Assembly: GCF_014199325.1 (NCBI RefSeq)
Contig: NZ_JACIJJ010000003.1
Span: forward strand, 310,001 to 374,000
Origin: Sphingomonas yantingensis
GTDB lineage: Bacteria > Pseudomonadota > Alphaproteobacteria > Sphingomonadales > Sphingomonadaceae
Length of the DNA: 64,000 bases
Direction of reading: 5' to 3'
The first letter of the stretch is position 1. Each line of letters starts with the position of its first letter. The notes under the pieces were generated by a model. That model saw only the letters and a list, made by a program, of their open reading frames with translations. It searched no databases and was not told the DNA's origin. This document shows, piece by piece, positions 44,123-51,885 of this stretch. The translations under genes and the position numbers were made by a program.

Positions 44123-45508
44123 ATGCCCCCGATCCTGGGTTTCCTCGCCGCATTGTCCGCGGCGGGGAGCGCCGCCCCCGCGCTCTCGGCCGACGAGGTG
44201 ACACCCGCCGCCGCCGAAACCGGCACGCCGAGCTGCATCGCCGGCCGGTGCGAGGTCAAGTTGACCGCGCCGCAGCTGCTCGGCCATGTCCAGAAGCTGG
44301 TCGCCGCCAAGCGCTATGACGAGGCGCGCCCGCTGATCGCGGCACTGCGCCAGGCGCCGGGCTTCGACTTCCAGACCAGGTTCCTTTCGGCCTATGTCGC
44401 GCAGCAGTCAGGCGACCTGCACGGCGCGGCGGAGCAGTACAAGGCGATCCTCGCCGACGACCCGGCACAGACGCGCGTCCGGCTCGAGCTGGCCTCGACG
44501 ATGCTGGCGATGGGCGACCGACAGGCCGCCGATCGCCAGTTCCGCATGGCCGAGCAGTCGGGCGACTTGACGCCCGAAGTCGCGCGCACGATCCGCACCG
44601 TCCGCGACGTCATCCGCCAGCAGCGCGCGTGGCGGCTCGACTTCTCGGTCGGCCTCGCCCCTGACAGCAACATCAACAACGCGACCAGCGTCGACACCGT
44701 CATCGGCCGCTTCGGCGAGTTCGAGATCCCGCTCCAGCTGAGCGACGAGGCAAAGGCGAAGTCGGGCACCGGCCAGACCGGCACGCTTTCGGCCGGCCTG
44801 CGCCTGCCCGTCGCCAGGCAGATGTCGATGCTCGTCGACCTCGACACCGCGGGCACCAACTACAAGGGCGCCGCGTACGACGATTATTCGGCGCAGCTCG
44901 CGGTCGGTCCGGAGCTGCGCCTCGGCCAGATCGCGGCGGTCTCGCTCCAGGCGGTCGGGTCACAGCGCTGGTTCGGCGGCGACCTGCTCACCCGGCAGGC
45001 GGGCGTCCGGCTGGGCGCACAGACCGCGGCGGGGCCGCGCGCACGCCTCGGGCTTCAGCTCGACATGCGCCGCACCGATGCGCGCTTCGACGACGGATTC
45101 AGCGGCTGGCAGGGCGGGCTCTATGCCACTTACGAGCGCGGCATCTCGCGCACGCTCGTGGCCTCGGGCGGACTGTTCGCGCGCCGCGACTGGCTCAATC
45201 AGGCCGCCTGGTCGAGCCGCGAGCTCGGCGGGACGCTCGGCCTGGGCGGCGAATTGCCGCTCGGCGTCAATTTCGGGGTGTCGGGCACCGTGTCGCGCGC
45301 CGCGTTCGATGCGCCGATCGAGTTCTTCTCCCCCGATGCGCGTCGCGACTGGCGCCTCGTCGGCCGTGCGACGATCGGCTATCGCAAGCTGCGCTTCCTC
45401 GGCTTCTCGCCGCAGGTGAGCTACAGCTACACGCGCACCGCGACGCCGATCACGATCTACGACAACAAGCGCAGCCGCTTCACCTTCGCGCTGGCGCGCT
45501 ACTTCTGA
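44123..45508 (+). CDS. Surface lipoprotein assembly modifier (Slam, DUF560)
   Basis: This 461-residue outer-membrane protein has a signal peptide (about 1-22), a TPR-like periplasmic domain (about 50-150), and a C-terminal barrel starting near 170 with the LAPDSNINNATS block that marks DUF560. About 14 amphipathic strands end in aromatic Phe (...ALARYF), the outer-membrane insertion signal. Slam transfers surface lipoproteins across the outer membrane (type XI secretion). ATG 44123 follows the surface lipoprotein gene by 23 nt. Most studied Slams are from Neisseria and Moraxella. Confidence 0.9.
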   Translation: MPPILGFLAALSAAGSAAPALSADEVTPAAAETGTPSCIAGRCEVKLTAPQLLGHVQKLVAAKRYDEARPLIAALRQAPGFDFQTRFLSAYVAQQSGDLHGAAEQYKAILADDPAQTRVRLELASTMLAMGDRQAADRQFRMAEQSGDLTPEVARTIRTVRDVIRQQRAWRLDFSVGLAPDSNINNATSVDTVIGRFGEFEIPLQLSDEAKAKSGTGQTGTLSAGLRLPVARQMSMLVDLDTAGTNYKGAAYDDYSAQLAVGPELRLGQIAAVSLQAVGSQRWFGGDLLTRQAGVRLGAQTAAGPRARLGLQLDMRRTDARFDDGFSGWQGGLYATYERGISRTLVASGGLFARRDWLNQAAWSSRELGGTLGLGGELPLGVNFGVSGTVSRAAFDAPIEFFSPDARRDWRLVGRATIGYRKLRFLGFSPQVSYSYTRTATPITIYDNKRSRFTFALARYF

Positions 45509-45577
45509 CGGGTTGCGAGCGAAGGGCCAACGCGCCATAGCGGCGGCGACCCCGCCCCTAGCGAACAGGCCGATCCC

Positions 45578-45811
45578 ATGAAACTCCGCGTCATCGTGAC
45601 CCTCAAGCCCGGCGTCCTCGATCCGCAGGGCAAGGCGATCCAGCACGCGCTGGGCTCGCTCGGCTTCGACGGCGTCGCTGATGTGCGCGCGGGCAAGATC
45701 TTCGAGCTGGAGGTCGCCGACGGCACCAGCGACGCGGCGATCGGCGAGATGTGCGAGAAGCTGCTCGCCAACACCGTCATCGAAAACTACCGGGTCGAGC
45801 CCGTCGCATGA
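45578..45811 (+). CDS. purS: Phosphoribosylformylglycinamidine synthase subunit PurS
   Basis: This 77-residue PurS starts [20 protein letters not shown] and ends with the [12 protein letters not shown] strand. It links PurQ and PurL in the three-component FGAR amidotransferase. Overlaps purQ by 4 nt. Confidence 0.96.
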   Translation: MKLRVIVTLKPGVLDPQGKAIQHALGSLGFDGVADVRAGKIFELEVADGTSDAAIGEMCEKLLANTVIENYRVEPVA

Positions 45812-46473
45812 GGTCGGCGGTCATCGTCTTCCCTGGATCGAACTGCGACCGCGATGTCGCCGTCGCGATCGAGGCCGTGACCGGCGCCGCACCCGCGATG
45901 GTTTGGCACGGCGAGAGCGAGCTGCCCGCGGGCACCGACCTGATCGCGCTGCCCGGCGGCTTCTCCTATGGCGACTATCTGCGCTGCGGCGCGATCGCGG
46001 CGCGGTCGGCGGTGGTGAAGAGCGTGGTCGCCGAGGCCGAGCGAGGCGTGCCAGTGATCGGCATCTGCAACGGCTTCCAGATCCTGACCGAGATCGGCCT
46101 GCTGCCCGGCGCGCTGATGCGCAACAAGCGGCTCGATTTCGTGTGCCGCGACGTCGATCTGACGGTCGAAAGCAGCCAGTCGATCTTCACCAGCGGCTAT
46201 GCCGCGGGTGAGACGATCCGCATTCCCGTCGCGCACCATGACGGCAATTACTTCGCCGACGACGCCACGCTCGACCGGCTCGAGGGCGAGGGCCGCGTCG
46301 CGTTCCGCTATGCCGAGGACGTGAACGGCTCGGCGCGCGGGATCGCGGGCCTGCTCAACGATCGCGGCAACGTGCTCGGCATGATGCCGCACCCGGAACG
46401 CCGGATCGAGAGTGCGCATGGCGGCACCGACGGCCGCCGCCTGTTCGAGGGACTGGTGAAGGCGGTCGCCTAG
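45808..46473 (+). CDS. purQ: Phosphoribosylformylglycinamidine synthase subunit PurQ
   Basis: This 221-residue class I glutamine amidotransferase supplies ammonia to PurL. The nucleophile Cys is in GICNGFQIL, with the His-Glu pair near [22 protein letters not shown] is the start block. ATG 45808 overlaps the purS stop. purL is not in the window. Its TAG interlocks with the stop of the convergent yhhQ. Confidence 0.97.
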   Translation: MRSAVIVFPGSNCDRDVAVAIEAVTGAAPAMVWHGESELPAGTDLIALPGGFSYGDYLRCGAIAARSAVVKSVVAEAERGVPVIGICNGFQILTEIGLLPGALMRNKRLDFVCRDVDLTVESSQSIFTSGYAAGETIRIPVAHHDGNYFADDATLDRLEGEGRVAFRYAEDVNGSARGIAGLLNDRGNVLGMMPHPERRIESAHGGTDGRRLFEGLVKAVA

Positions 46474-47195
46474 ACCTTTGTGCGGAAAGGGGTAAAGTCG
46501 GTGCCGCGGTCGAACACATCGACGCCCTCGGCTCGCTTCAGGCTGCCTACGATCCAATAGGTGGCGGGGGTGAGGATGACTTCCCACGCCACCTTCATCG
46601 CCCAGTTGGTGACCATCACCGTCAGCACCTGATCGGTGGTCCACACGCCCAGGAACGCGACGGGGTAAAAGATCAGGCTGTCGACCGCCTGCCCCACCAC
46701 GGTCGAACCGATCGTCCGTGTCCAAAGCGCCTTGCCTTGCGTCAGCACCTTCATCCGCGCGAGCACGAAGCTGTTGACGAACTCGCCCGCCCAGAAGGCG
46801 GTGATCGAGGCGATGACGATCCGCCACACCTGGCCGAACACCGCTTCGTAAGACGCCTGCCCTTCCCAGCCGGGCGCGGGCGGCAAACTGACGACTACCC
46901 AGCTCATCAGCGCGAGGAAGACGAGCGCGCCGAACCCCGCCCAGATGCAGCGGCGCGCGCGGGCATAGCCGTACACCTCGGTCAGCACGTCGCCGATGAC
47001 GTAGCTGACGGGGAAGAACAGGATGCCCGCCCCGAAGACATAGCCGCCGACCGACGACAGCTTCGCCGCACCGATGACGTTCGACAGGACTAGGACGACG
47101 ACGAATGCCGCCATCACGAAATCGAAGAAGCGGAACGGGCGATCGCGCAGTTGCGCGGCGTCGGTGGCGGCGGTCATCGGCATGGTTTCTGACAC
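46470..47195 (-). CDS. yhhQ: Queuosine precursor transporter (YhhQ/VUT)
   Basis: This 241-residue membrane protein has about six helices. VUT-family marks are [39 protein letters not shown] and [21 protein letters not shown]. YhhQ takes up preQ0/preQ1 for tRNA queuosine. The start at 47195 ([10 protein letters not shown]) could be shifted to the internal Met 6 codons later. Convergent with purQ. Confidence 0.92.
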   Translation of the reverse strand: MSETMPMTAATDAAQLRDRPFRFFDFVMAAFVVVLVLSNVIGAAKLSSVGGYVFGAGILFFPVSYVIGDVLTEVYGYARARRCIWAGFGALVFLALMSWVVVSLPPAPGWEGQASYEAVFGQVWRIVIASITAFWAGEFVNSFVLARMKVLTQGKALWTRTIGSTVVGQAVDSLIFYPVAFLGVWTTDQVLTVMVTNWAMKVAWEVILTPATYWIVGSLKRAEGVDVFDRGTDFTPFRTKV

Positions 47196-47317
47196 GCGCC
47201 CGCCCCGCCTTCAACGGGGCGAAGGGCCATGCGCGCAATTGATCCGAGCGAATCGCCAACGCAACAAAAGCCCGGCCTGCCGCATTTGTCCGTCAGGGGC
47301 GGTAACAGGAGATGGTG

Positions 47318-47743
47318 ATGCGTGGGATCAAACTGGCGCTTTCGGGCGCGGCGCTCGGCGGCGCGCTGCTGACGGCGGGCTGTTCGGACTATGGCCTCGG
47401 CGGGCCGCGCTACGCGGACGCGGGCGGATACTCGGCCTATGACTATGACCGGCCCGACCCATCGTACGGCGGGTACGAAGCCGATCGCTATTACCGCGAC
47501 GATCCGCGCTATCAGCCGCGCCGCCTGTCGCGTAACGACCGCGTCTATGCCGGCCGCGACGGCCGCTATTATTGCCGCCGCTCGGACGGTACGACCGGCC
47601 TGATCGTCGGCGGTCTGGCGGGCGGCGTGCTCGGCACCGCGATCAGCCCCGGCGGATCGGGCCTGCTCGGCGCGCTCCTTGGCGGCGCAGCGGGCGCTGC
47701 AGCGGGCGAGGCGATCGACCGCAACAACGTGACCTGCCGCTGA
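47318..47743 (+). CDS. Lipoprotein with glycine-zipper 2TM domain
   Basis: This 141-residue protein is read from ATG 47318, since AGGAG (47307-47311) is 6 nt upstream; ATG 47312 is too close to it. A lipobox ends in TAGC. The middle is Tyr/Arg/Asp-rich, and residues ~95-130 form a glycine zipper (GLIVGGLAGGVLGTAI...GGAAGAAAGEAID) bracketed by Cys residues (YYCRRSDG and VTCR). Such proteins sit in the envelope; no enzyme activity is known. A paralogue lies at 60470. Confidence 0.8.
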   Translation: MRGIKLALSGAALGGALLTAGCSDYGLGGPRYADAGGYSAYDYDRPDPSYGGYEADRYYRDDPRYQPRRLSRNDRVYAGRDGRYYCRRSDGTTGLIVGGLAGGVLGTAISPGGSGLLGALLGGAAGAAAGEAIDRNNVTCR

Positions 47744-47745
47744 CA

Positions 47746-47781
47746 CGAAAAAGGGCGCCGATCGAAAGACCGGCGCCCTTT
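47746..47781. terminator. Bidirectional terminator between the glycine-zipper gene and rplT
   Basis: Arms GGGCGCCG (47753-47760) and CGGCGCCC (47771-47778) are separated by 10 nt, with AAAAA before and TTTCTC after, giving U-tracts both ways. It serves the convergent genes on either side. Confidence 0.88.
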
Positions 47782-47815
47782 CTCTAAACCGTCAGCCGAA
47801 GCTCACGCCGAAGCC

Positions 47816-48181
47816 TCAAGCAGCCTTGGGCAGCGCCTTCTTCGCCTGTGCGATGATCGCGGAGAAGGCTTCGCCTTCGTGCATCGCGATATCGGCCAGG
47901 ACCTTCCGGTCGAGTTCGATGCCGGCGAGCTTCAGCCCATGCATGAACTGCGAATAGGTCAGACCCTCGGCGCGGACACCGGCGTTGATACGCTGGATCC
48001 AGAGGCCGCGGAACGTCCGCTTCTTAACCTTGCGATCGCGATACGCGTACTGGCCGGCCTTTTCGACCGCCTGGCGCGCGATACGGATCGTGTTCTTGCG
48101 ACGGCCATAATAGCCCTTCGCCTGTTCCAGAATCCGCTTGTGCTTGGCCCGCGTCGTAACGCCGCGCTTCACTCGTGCCAT
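47816..48181 (-). CDS. rplT: 50S ribosomal protein L20
   Basis: This 121-residue L20 has [18 protein letters not shown] at the start, then [20 protein letters not shown] and [21 protein letters not shown]. It binds 23S rRNA early in assembly. It follows rpmI by 14 nt, the standard pairing. Confidence 0.98.
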   Translation of the reverse strand: MARVKRGVTTRAKHKRILEQAKGYYGRRKNTIRIARQAVEKAGQYAYRDRKVKKRTFRGLWIQRINAGVRAEGLTYSQFMHGLKLAGIELDRKVLADIAMHEGEAFSAIIAQAKKALPKAA

Positions 48182-48195
48182 GTCTCAGCCCTCCC

Positions 48196-48399
48196 TTACT
48201 TCAGGCCGTACGGCGCCCAGAGGCGCACGTGACCGGCATCCGAATCCGACAGCACGCTGGTGCCGCGGTTCTGGCGAATGTACTTGGAATTGTGGCTGAT
48301 CAGGCGGTGACGCTTGCCGGCGACACCGTGCTTCACCTTGCCCGTCGCGGTGAACTTGAAGCGCTTCTTCACACCGCTCTTGGTCTTCATCTTGGGCAT
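48196..48399 (-). CDS. rpmI: 50S ribosomal protein L35
   Basis: This 67-residue L35 starts [23 protein letters not shown] 48399 is preceded by AAGGAGACG; earlier in-frame Met codons are not used. infC, which often precedes rpmI, is not here: the upstream neighbour is hisN behind a promoter-like gap. Confidence 0.97.
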   Translation of the reverse strand: MPKMKTKSGVKKRFKFTATGKVKHGVAGKRHRLISHNSKYIRQNRGTSVLSDSDAGHVRLWAPYGLK

Positions 48400-48488
48400 T
48401 TTCGTCTCCTTATCGCGACGATCCGGAACTGCCATGGCAGCCCACACTGGCCAGGCCGTTCGTTTTTCCGATCGTGGAAGCGGCGGCG

Positions 48489-48516
48489 CTTATCGACCGC
48501 CGTGGGTTTTGGCAAG
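48489..48516 (-). promoter_or_regulatory. Candidate promoter of rpmI-rplT
   Basis: On the minus strand CTTGCC (48516-48511), 16 nt, then GATAAG (48494-48489), about 90 nt before the rpmI start. The boxes match the alphaproteobacterial housekeeping pattern. The leader between the boxes and rpmI could hold an L20 autoregulatory site, but I saw none clearly. Confidence 0.5.
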
Positions 48517-48519
48517 CCT

Positions 48520-49338
48520 TCAGGGGTGATCGTGGTCGTGATCGTCGGTGCCGCGGATCGCCTCCAGCACCTCCTCGGTCCGCGCAGGATCGCCGATCGC
48601 GAGGACATGGCCCTCGCTGGCGGCGGTCAGCGGGTCGCCGTTCCAGTCGCACATGCGCCCGCCCGCCCCCTCGACCACCGGCACCAAAGCGGCGAAGTCG
48701 TAGAGCTTGAGCCCGGACTCGGCGACGATATCCAGATGGCCGCTCGCCAACAGGCCGTAATTGTAGCAGTCGCCGCCATAGACCGGTCCCTGCCGCGGCG
48801 CGCCCTTCGACACCGCGCGGACCAGCGACATGAAGTGCGGCACGTCGCCATCGGCGAACAGGTGCGGACTGGTGGTAGCGACGATCGCGCCCTCGACCGC
48901 CGGGCACGCGCGGGTGCGAGCGGGCTTGCCGTTGAGCAGCGTGTCGCGCCCCGCAACGCCGACCCATCGCTCGCGCTGCACGGGTTGGTCGATGATGCCG
49001 AGGATCGGCCAGCCGTCCTCGATCAGCGCGATCAGCGTGCCGAAGATCGCGCGCCCGACGGTAAAGCTGCGCGTCCCGTCGATCGGATCGAGTACCCATT
49101 GCCGCCCGGTGACGCCGGGCTTCTCGCCATATTCCTCCCCGACGATCCCATCGCCCGACCGCTCGGCGTCGAGCAGCCGCCGCATCGCCGCCTCCGCCTC
49201 CTTGTCGGCGAGCGTGACGGGCGACTGATCGCCCTTGGTCTCGAGGCCAAAGGCGCCGCGGAAATAGGGGCGGATCACATGCCCCGCCGCATCGGCGAGG
49301 CGGTGGGCGAGATCGATATCGGCTTGGCTGACGGGCAT
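48520..49338 (-). CDS. hisN: Histidinol-phosphatase (inositol-monophosphatase type)
   Basis: This 272-residue Mg-dependent phosphatase has the metal motifs GEEYGEKPG and WVLDPIDGTRSF (DPxDGT) and a C-terminal WNGDPLTA segment. Members of this subgroup act as histidinol-phosphatase in many alphaproteobacteria; it could instead be another IMPase-fold enzyme such as SuhB. TRSFTVG rather than TxNF favours HisN. It starts MPVSQADIDLAHRLA at 49338. Confidence 0.85.
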   Translation of the reverse strand: MPVSQADIDLAHRLADAAGHVIRPYFRGAFGLETKGDQSPVTLADKEAEAAMRRLLDAERSGDGIVGEEYGEKPGVTGRQWVLDPIDGTRSFTVGRAIFGTLIALIEDGWPILGIIDQPVQRERWVGVAGRDTLLNGKPARTRACPAVEGAIVATTSPHLFADGDVPHFMSLVRAVSKGAPRQGPVYGGDCYNYGLLASGHLDIVAESGLKLYDFAALVPVVEGAGGRMCDWNGDPLTAASEGHVLAIGDPARTEEVLEAIRGTDDHDHDHP

Positions 49339-49382
49339 CCCCCTGCCCTAGCGGCTCGATGCCCGCCCGTCAGCCCAAAGCG

Positions 49383-50234
49383 TCATCCATTCACGATCGT
49401 GCCGCCGTTCGGGTGGAGCACCTGACCCGACATGTAGCTCGAATCCTCGCAGGCGAGGAACAGGAACGACGGCGCCACCTCGTTCGGCTGGCCGGGCCGG
49501 CCGATTGGCGTCCCCTCGCCGAAGGTCTTGAGCTTCTCCTCGGTCGCCCCGCCCGAGGGATTGAGCGGCGTCCAGATCGGGCCCGGCGCGACGCCGTTCA
49601 CGCGAATGCCCTTGCCGATCAGATTTTCCGACAGGCTGCGCGTGAACGCGGTGATCGCGCCCTTGGTGGAGCTGTAGTCGAGCAACTCCTTCTCGCCCTG
49701 GTACATCGTCACCGATGTGCAGTTGACGATCGCCGCGCCGGATTTCAGGTGCGGCATCGCGGCCTGCACCATGAAAAACATGCCGAAGATGTTGGTCTGG
49801 AACGTCCGGCGAAGCTGATCCTCGGTGATGTTGGTGATGTCGGGGTCGGGGTGCTGCTCGCCGGCATTGTTGACGACGATGTCGAGCTTGCCGAACTCGG
49901 CGACGACCTTCGCCACCGCAGCCTCGCACCACGCCTTGTCGCCCACGTCGCCGGCGATCGTCAGCGCGCGGCGGCCCTCGCCGCGAACGATCTCGGCGGT
50001 CTTCTCGGCGTCCTCATGCTCGTCGAGATAGAGGATGGCGACGTCCGCCCCCTCGCGCGCATAGAGCGCGGCGACCGCACGGCCGATGCCGCTGTCGGCG
50101 CCGGTGACGATCGCGACCTTGCCGTCCAGTCGGCCGGAGCCGGGATAGCGCGGCTGCCATTCGGGCTGGGGATCGAGGGTCGCCTCGCTGCCGGGCAGGC
50201 CGTCCTCGTGAATCCGCTCGATCACGTCGCTCAT
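49383..50234 (-). CDS. SDR-family oxidoreductase (YghA-like)
   Basis: This 283-residue classical SDR has the glycine motif VTGADSGIGRAVA, NNAGEQ, catalytic Ser in NCTSVT and YSSTK for Tyr/Lys. The extended N-terminus (about 40 residues before the fold, with LDPQPEWQPRYPGSGRL) is typical of YghA-like enzymes. It likely oxidises aldehydes or ketones with NADP. ATG 50234 (MSDVIERIHEDG) has GGAG upstream. Confidence 0.9.
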   Translation of the reverse strand: MSDVIERIHEDGLPGSEATLDPQPEWQPRYPGSGRLDGKVAIVTGADSGIGRAVAALYAREGADVAILYLDEHEDAEKTAEIVRGEGRRALTIAGDVGDKAWCEAAVAKVVAEFGKLDIVVNNAGEQHPDPDITNITEDQLRRTFQTNIFGMFFMVQAAMPHLKSGAAIVNCTSVTMYQGEKELLDYSSTKGAITAFTRSLSENLIGKGIRVNGVAPGPIWTPLNPSGGATEEKLKTFGEGTPIGRPGQPNEVAPSFLFLACEDSSYMSGQVLHPNGGTIVNG

Positions 50235-50301
50235 CGCCGCACTCCTTGGTTTTTCAGGGGGTTGCAGCGATGAACCGTTGGCGAGCGGGGTCGTTCCCGC
50301 C

Positions 50302-51825
50302 TCAGGCGCCTTCGAGCAGTCGCTCCTTGGCGATCTTGTCGCGCCAGACCAGCGGGGCAAGCTGGTGGACGTTGTTGCCCTCGGCATCGACGGCGACGGT
50401 GACGGGGAAGTCCTTCACCTCGAACTCGTAGATCGCCTCCATGCCGAGGTCCTCGAACCCGACGACCTTCGACCCTTTGATCGCCCGCGCGACGAGGTAG
50501 GCCGCGCCGCCGACCGCCATCAGATAGGCGGACTTGGCCTCCCGGATCGCATCGGTCGCCGCCGGCCCGCGCTCGGCCTTGCCCACCATCGCGAGCAGGC
50601 CCTGGTCGAGCATCATCCGCGTGAACTTGTCCATCCGCGTCGCGGTAGTGGGACCGGCGGGGCCGACCACTTCCTCGCCTACAGGATCGACCGGCCCGAC
50701 ATAATAGATGACGCGGCCCTTGAACTCGACGGGCAGTTCCTGCCCCGCATCGAGCATGTCCTTGATCCGCTTGTGCGCGGCATCGCGGCCGGTCAGCATC
50801 TTGCCGTTGAGGAGCAGCCGGTCGCCCTGCTTCCACCCCTGCACGTCGGCGGGCGTCAGCGTGTCGAGGTCGACGCGGATCGCCGCCGCATCGGGCTTCC
50901 AGTCGACCTTGGGCCAGGCATCAAGGTCGGGCGCCTCCAGATAGGCCGGCCCCGACCCGTCGAGCGTGAAATGCGCGTGACGCGTCGCGGCGCAATTAGG
51001 GATCATACCCACCGGCTTGCCCGCCGCATGACAGGGCGCGTCCATGATCTTCACGTCGAGGATGGTGGAAAGCCCACCCAGCCCCTGTGCACCGATACCG
51101 AGCGCGTTAACGCGGTCGAATATCTCGATGCGCAGCGCCTCGATATCGTTCGACGGCCCGCGCTGCTTGAGCTGCGCCATGTCGATCGGCTCCATCAGCG
51201 CCTGCTTGGCGAGCAGCATGCAATGCTCCGCCGTGCCGCCGATGCCGATGCCGAGCATGCCGGGCGGGCACCAGCCGGCGCCCATCTGCGGGAGCATCTC
51301 GACCACCCAGTCGACGATCGAGTCCGACGGGTTCATCATCTTGAACTTCGACTTGTTCTCGCTGCCGCCGCCCTTGGCCGCCACGTCGATCGAGACGGTC
51401 GAACCGGGCACCATCGTGACGTGCAGGACCGAGGGGGTGTTGTCCTTCGTATTTCGGCGGGTGAAGGCCGGATCGGCCAGCACCGACGCGCGCAGCTTGT
51501 TCTGCGGATGGAGGTACGCGCGACGCACGCCTTCATCGACCACTTCCTGGAGCGAGCGAGAAGTGTCGTCGAGCACGCAGTCCATGCCCCATTCGACGAA
51601 CACGTTGACGATGCCCGTGTCCTGGCAGATCGGCCGATGCCCCTCTGCGCACATGCGGCTGTTCGTCAGGATCTGCGTGATCGCATCCTTTGCCGCCGGG
51701 CCTTGCTCCGCCTCGTAGGCGTCGCCCAGCGCGCGGATGTAATCCATCGGGTGGAAGTAGCTGATGAACTGAAGCGCGTCGGCGACGCTGTCGATCAGGT
51801 CTGCGGTGCGGATGGTCACGGTCAT
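50302..51825 (-). CDS. fumA: Fumarate hydratase class I
   Basis: This 507-residue iron-sulfur fumarase has fused alpha and beta domains. The cluster cysteines appear in ICQDTGIVNV, WCPPGMLGIGIGG and the CAATRHAHF region. GPAGPTTATRMDKFT belongs to the beta domain. It hydrates fumarate to malate in the TCA cycle. ATG 51825 (MTVTIRTADLI) was chosen over the longer frame, which continues through the divergent gene's leader. Confidence 0.95.
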   Translation of the reverse strand: MTVTIRTADLIDSVADALQFISYFHPMDYIRALGDAYEAEQGPAAKDAITQILTNSRMCAEGHRPICQDTGIVNVFVEWGMDCVLDDTSRSLQEVVDEGVRRAYLHPQNKLRASVLADPAFTRRNTKDNTPSVLHVTMVPGSTVSIDVAAKGGGSENKSKFKMMNPSDSIVDWVVEMLPQMGAGWCPPGMLGIGIGGTAEHCMLLAKQALMEPIDMAQLKQRGPSNDIEALRIEIFDRVNALGIGAQGLGGLSTILDVKIMDAPCHAAGKPVGMIPNCAATRHAHFTLDGSGPAYLEAPDLDAWPKVDWKPDAAAIRVDLDTLTPADVQGWKQGDRLLLNGKMLTGRDAAHKRIKDMLDAGQELPVEFKGRVIYYVGPVDPVGEEVVGPAGPTTATRMDKFTRMMLDQGLLAMVGKAERGPAATDAIREAKSAYLMAVGGAAYLVARAIKGSKVVGFEDLGMEAIYEFEVKDFPVTVAVDAEGNNVHQLAPLVWRDKIAKERLLEGA

Positions 51826-51885
51826 GCACGGTCCTATGCCGCGCACAGGCGGCCGCGGCAACGATTCCGAAACCGTTGCCGCGCC

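Noticed and set aside
50278..51885. Upstream extension of the GGDEF-EAL frame through the fumarase gene
   Set aside because: That part is antisense to class I fumarase; the real start is ATG 51886 or GTG 51913.
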